A stretch of 8,768 nt of DNA, from contig DGBF01000118.1 in NCBI GenBank assembly GCA_002384725.1, positions 1 to 8,768 of the forward strand. The letters are read 5' to 3'. Origin of the DNA: Flavobacteriales bacterium UBA4011 (GTDB lineage Bacteria; Bacteroidota; Bacteroidia; Flavobacteriales_D; Crocinitomicaceae). This document shows, one piece after another, positions 6,673 to 8,768 of the stretch; positions within the stretch are counted from its first letter, which is position 1, and each line of letters opens with the position of its first letter. The notes beneath the pieces are model-generated. The model did not search any database. It was given only the letters and a program-made list of their open reading frames with translations, and was not told the origin of the DNA. The translations under genes were made by a program, and so were the position numbers.

Positions 6673-7667
6673 TAGGCGATTCTCTTCAATTCTTTGAAAC
6701 GTTCACGCAAAAGAAGCGCGAAAACCATAAAAAAGAAAGCCCCAAAAGTCGCCATTAGAATAATAATGGCCTTTTTCGGTCGGTCTTTTTTATCTGCAAT
6801 TACTGCTGATTCCACAATAAACTTGTGGTTGAAAAGCGTGTTGGCATCGGATTCAGCTTGCTCGTATGAATCTTCGAACTTCGCCAATTTCACAATCATT
6901 TCATCACGAAGCATTTGAAGTCCGTCGAATTTAGCTCCAAATTGCAAATTGACATCGATTTGATTCTGGAAAAACGCCTTATCTTTTGCCGCACTTGCAT
7001 CGTTGTATGCTTGGTACAAATTCGCTCTACTTTCCGTAGGAACAACTCCATTCACGGACAGTGAATCCATTTCAGCTTGCAGTTTTTTCATTTGTGATTC
7101 AAGCATTCCCCGTTTTCGTTGATTAATTTCAAAAGCCGGTATCGTTCGTTCCTGAACCATTTCGTTCTTCACGGTGTCAATCAAATCGACAATTTTGTTG
7201 GCAATGGTAGCGGCCAATTCAGGGTTTTTGTCCAATACATCTATTTCGATGGAACCATAGCGTGTTCTATTGAATTGGATGTGATTGTTATACGCTTTGT
7301 TCAGTTTGAAGTTTTTGTTTACGTCGGACAAATCGATATCGTAATTCTTGAACAAATCGAAACGCTCGATTAAGATATTTCGAATTTTAGACGATTTAAG
7401 AATTTGCACCAATTGTTCCGCTTGTTCTTCTTCACCAAAATCCATCGACGAAGCTTTCGCGTTTCTTTGTTCGGAAAAGGAAACCGTACTCGTCGCGGCA
7501 GGGAAAACAACTGCTTGGGACCTGTAAAGCGGCGTTAAAAAGAAAGAAACAACCAATGAAATAATGGCTGCTATTGCTGTGACCATCAAAATTATTCGAC
7601 GGTTTTTCCAGATAAAGACCAATAAATTCTGTCTTTCTTCTTCTAAATGTGTTTCGTTTTGTTCCAT
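6672..7667 (-). CDS. Wzz-type polysaccharide chain-length regulator (co-polymerase), no kinase domain
   Basis: This 331-residue protein has the plan of a polysaccharide co-polymerase: a short cytoplasmic N-terminus, membrane segment 1 (about 24-45), a large periplasmic domain, and membrane segment 2 (about 299-319) with a short basic tail. The Wzz N-terminal pattern LTPLYRSQAVVFPA (44-57) follows segment 1. The periplasmic part contains SIEIDVLDKNPELAATIANK (139-158) and predicted coiled-coil stretches (about 183-205 and 247-275). ADKKDRPKKA (291-300) precedes segment 2, as is usual. Wzz proteins oligomerise and set the chain length made by Wzy. The protein ends at the membrane tail, so it lacks the fused tyrosine autokinase of Wzc-type proteins. 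It lies 57 bp after the flippase gene and overlaps the polymerase/ligase gene by one base. The family call is firm; the glycan (O-antigen, capsule or exopolysaccharide) cannot be told. Confidence 0.88.
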   Translation of the reverse strand: MEQNETHLEEERQNLLVFIWKNRRIILMVTAIAAIISLVVSFFLTPLYRSQAVVFPAATSTVSFSEQRNAKASSMDFGEEEQAEQLVQILKSSKIRNILIERFDLFKNYDIDLSDVNKNFKLNKAYNNHIQFNRTRYGSIEIDVLDKNPELAATIANKIVDLIDTVKNEMVQERTIPAFEINQRKRGMLESQMKKLQAEMDSLSVNGVVPTESRANLYQAYNDASAAKDKAFFQNQIDVNLQFGAKFDGLQMLRDEMIVKLAKFEDSYEQAESDANTLFNHKFIVESAVIADKKDRPKKAIIILMATFGAFFFMVFALLLRERFKELKRIA

Positions 7668-7724
7668 TGTACTTAATTCGTTCTAACCCAAGTTGTAAAC
7701 AGGCGCGAAGATAGCGTTATAATT
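7668..7724 (-). promoter_or_regulatory. 57-bp gap before the Wzz-like gene with possible internal promoter
   Basis: On the minus strand TATCTTCG (7713-7706) differs from the Bacteroidota -7 consensus TAnnTTTG at one position, and a TTG lies 22 bases upstream, within the accepted range. It would produce a leader of roughly 30-35 bases before ATG 7667. No terminator hairpin separates the flippase gene from the Wzz-like gene, so read-through from upstream is equally plausible. Weak call. Confidence 0.3.
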
Positions 7725-8768
7725 TTAAAGCTTTTCAACCTCATCCTTATTATTTTCGGGCGACAAGCCCTTCTGCGACGCGAGTAAAATCATTTCTTTG
7801 ACGTTCCAAAAACGCAAGACCACCAATATTATTATTCCAAGAGCAATTTCCGTTAGAATTGGATACGCCAAATACGGATGCAGGTAACTCAAACCGAACC
7901 AAAAAATAAAGAGAATTAGAATCAGTTGAAATCCGTAATTCTGAAACGTTTTTGCGCCGAAAGCACGTACAACGTAGAATCCTTGTACTCCGGCAATAAA
8001 GGTTTGCGTGATGACCGTTGCCCATGCCGCCCCTTCTGCCCCGTAGGTTGCGATCCAATAAAAATTCAAACTTATATTGATGACGATGCCGGCGGCAGCG
8101 GTTTTATTGAGGAATTTCAGTTCATCGGCCGCAGTCAAATACGTTCCGAAAATTAAGGAAACGCCCATGGCAACGAAGCTCAACATCAGCCATTGGAAAG
8201 ACGGTATCGACGCCTGAATGTCGTTTTTATAAATCCACGATAGGATGGTTTCGGCATTGAAATAGCAGAGAAAGGAGAGAAGAATGGCACCTCCAATCAA
8301 TAATTTAGAAGACAGGAACAAGAGTTTTAAATTCTCCGCTTTGTCTTTCATTTGAAAGGTGAAAAGAGGCAATAATAATCCCGTGAAAAGCATTCCAAAC
8401 ATAAAGAAAGCATCCAAAAGGCGGAAGCCTTGGGCATACACTCCGGCTTCATATGCGCCATCTGCATGCAAGCGTTCGACCATGATGGAATCCAAACGCG
8501 TGTACAACATCATGAAGAGAATGAATATGGCGTAGGGCAAACTTTTGCGCACAACGGTTAAGGCAAAGGGAACGTCCAATTTGATTTTCGGGATGCCGAT
8601 TTTTCGCGATAGCATCCAAAATGCTGCGACAAGTACGATTGAATAACAAACCGTTTGGATCCAGATAAACCATTCTATTTTGAAAGCATCGGTGTACCAA
8701 AAGAGTGCCCCGCAAATCAAGATGAGCAACAAACGATCGAGCACGGAGAACATAGCGTCCAATTTGAA
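7725..8768 (-). CDS. Wzx-type polysaccharide flippase, N-terminus cut by window edge
   Basis: The frame is open to the right edge and gives 347 residues, the C-terminal part of a protein that in this family is usually about 420-510 long. An in-frame TTG at 8762 and ATG at 8753 are internal codons, not starts: the residues before them (FKLDA) continue the conserved flippase sequence. About ten membrane segments are visible (roughly 9-25, 32-52, 76-94, 115-137, 152-170, 190-211, 220-239, 245-265, 279-294 and 300-320 of the visible part). Features of the MOP-superfamily polysaccharide exporters include KLDAMFSVLDR (2-12), YTRLDSIMVERL (89-100), AGVYAQGFRLLDA (108-120) and GAEGAAWATVITQ (243-255). 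It would flip undecaprenyl-linked repeat units across the inner membrane for the polymerase encoded downstream. The tail after residue 330 is charged and cytoplasmic. Stop TAA at 7727-7725. Confidence 0.88.
   Translation of the reverse strand, partial: FKLDAMFSVLDRLLLILICGALFWYTDAFKIEWFIWIQTVCYSIVLVAAFWMLSRKIGIPKIKLDVPFALTVVRKSLPYAIFILFMMLYTRLDSIMVERLHADGAYEAGVYAQGFRLLDAFFMFGMLFTGLLLPLFTFQMKDKAENLKLLFLSSKLLIGGAILLSFLCYFNAETILSWIYKNDIQASIPSFQWLMLSFVAMGVSLIFGTYLTAADELKFLNKTAAAGIVINISLNFYWIATYGAEGAAWATVITQTFIAGVQGFYVVRAFGAKTFQNYGFQLILILFIFWFGLSYLHPYLAYPILTEIALGIIILVVLRFWNVKEMILLASQKGLSPENNKDEVEKL

Noticed and set aside
6672..7667. Wzc-type chain-length protein with tyrosine autokinase
   Set aside because: The protein ends about 12 residues after the second membrane segment; no Walker A or B motif or tyrosine-rich tail is present.
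8753..8762. Start codon (TTG 8762 or ATG 8753) for the flippase gene
   Set aside because: The frame stays open to the window edge, upstream residues fit the family, and a start here would lack the N-terminal membrane segments.
1..8768. CRISPR array, insertion sequence, phage or defence system, or tRNA/rRNA gene
   Set aside because: I saw no spaced direct repeats, transposase, integrase, nuclease-effector gene or tRNA-like fold. Nearly all bases are accounted for by ordinary genes.

Overview
The window looks like chromosomal DNA of a Bacteroidota bacterium, probably a member of the Flavobacteriia or a close relative. Four things point there: AT-rich DNA, a perfect Bacteroidota-type -7 promoter box (TAnnTTTG) in front of ileS, starts preceded by A-rich sequence instead of a clear Shine-Dalgarno, and RecJ and IleRS proteins of the type usual in that phylum. 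The lineage is an inference from style; no marker gene fixes it further.

Layout, left to right. (1) 1-1149, minus strand: the N-terminal two thirds of recJ, cut by the left edge, with all DHH-phosphoesterase motifs intact. (2) 1150-1172: a 23-bp divergent gap. (3) 1173-1376, plus strand: a 67-residue protein with a signal peptide and no recognised function, the only plus-strand gene. (4) 1403-1436: a strong hairpin terminator, T-rich on both sides, separating the convergent small gene and ileS. (5) 1474-4899, minus strand: full-length ileS, whose start is better placed at 4899 than at the upstream ATG at 4923. (6) 4900-5232: an intergenic stretch with the ileS promoter, a perfect 10-bp inverted repeat over its -33 region, and a perfect 22-bp palindrome. 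(7) 5233-8768, minus strand: three genes of a surface-polysaccharide assembly cluster, transcribed in the order flippase (Wzx-like, cut by the right edge), chain-length regulator (Wzz-like) and polymerase or ligase (Wzy/WaaL family).

The left half is housekeeping: DNA repair and isoleucyl-tRNA charging. The right half forms the membrane part of a Wzx/Wzy-type pathway: the flippase moves lipid-linked repeat units across the inner membrane, the Wzy-family protein polymerises or ligates them, and the Wzz-like protein sets chain length. The last two genes overlap by one base (TAATG), which suggests translational coupling. No glycosyltransferase is present here; those would be expected beyond the right edge.

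The most notable point is in ileS. The class I signature HxGH is replaced by GxHH (Gly57-Ile58-His59-His60), a natural swap linked in IleRS2-type enzymes to very high resistance to the antibiotic mupirocin. I saw no CRISPR array, transposon, phage gene, tRNA or rRNA, and no convincing new multi-gene system.
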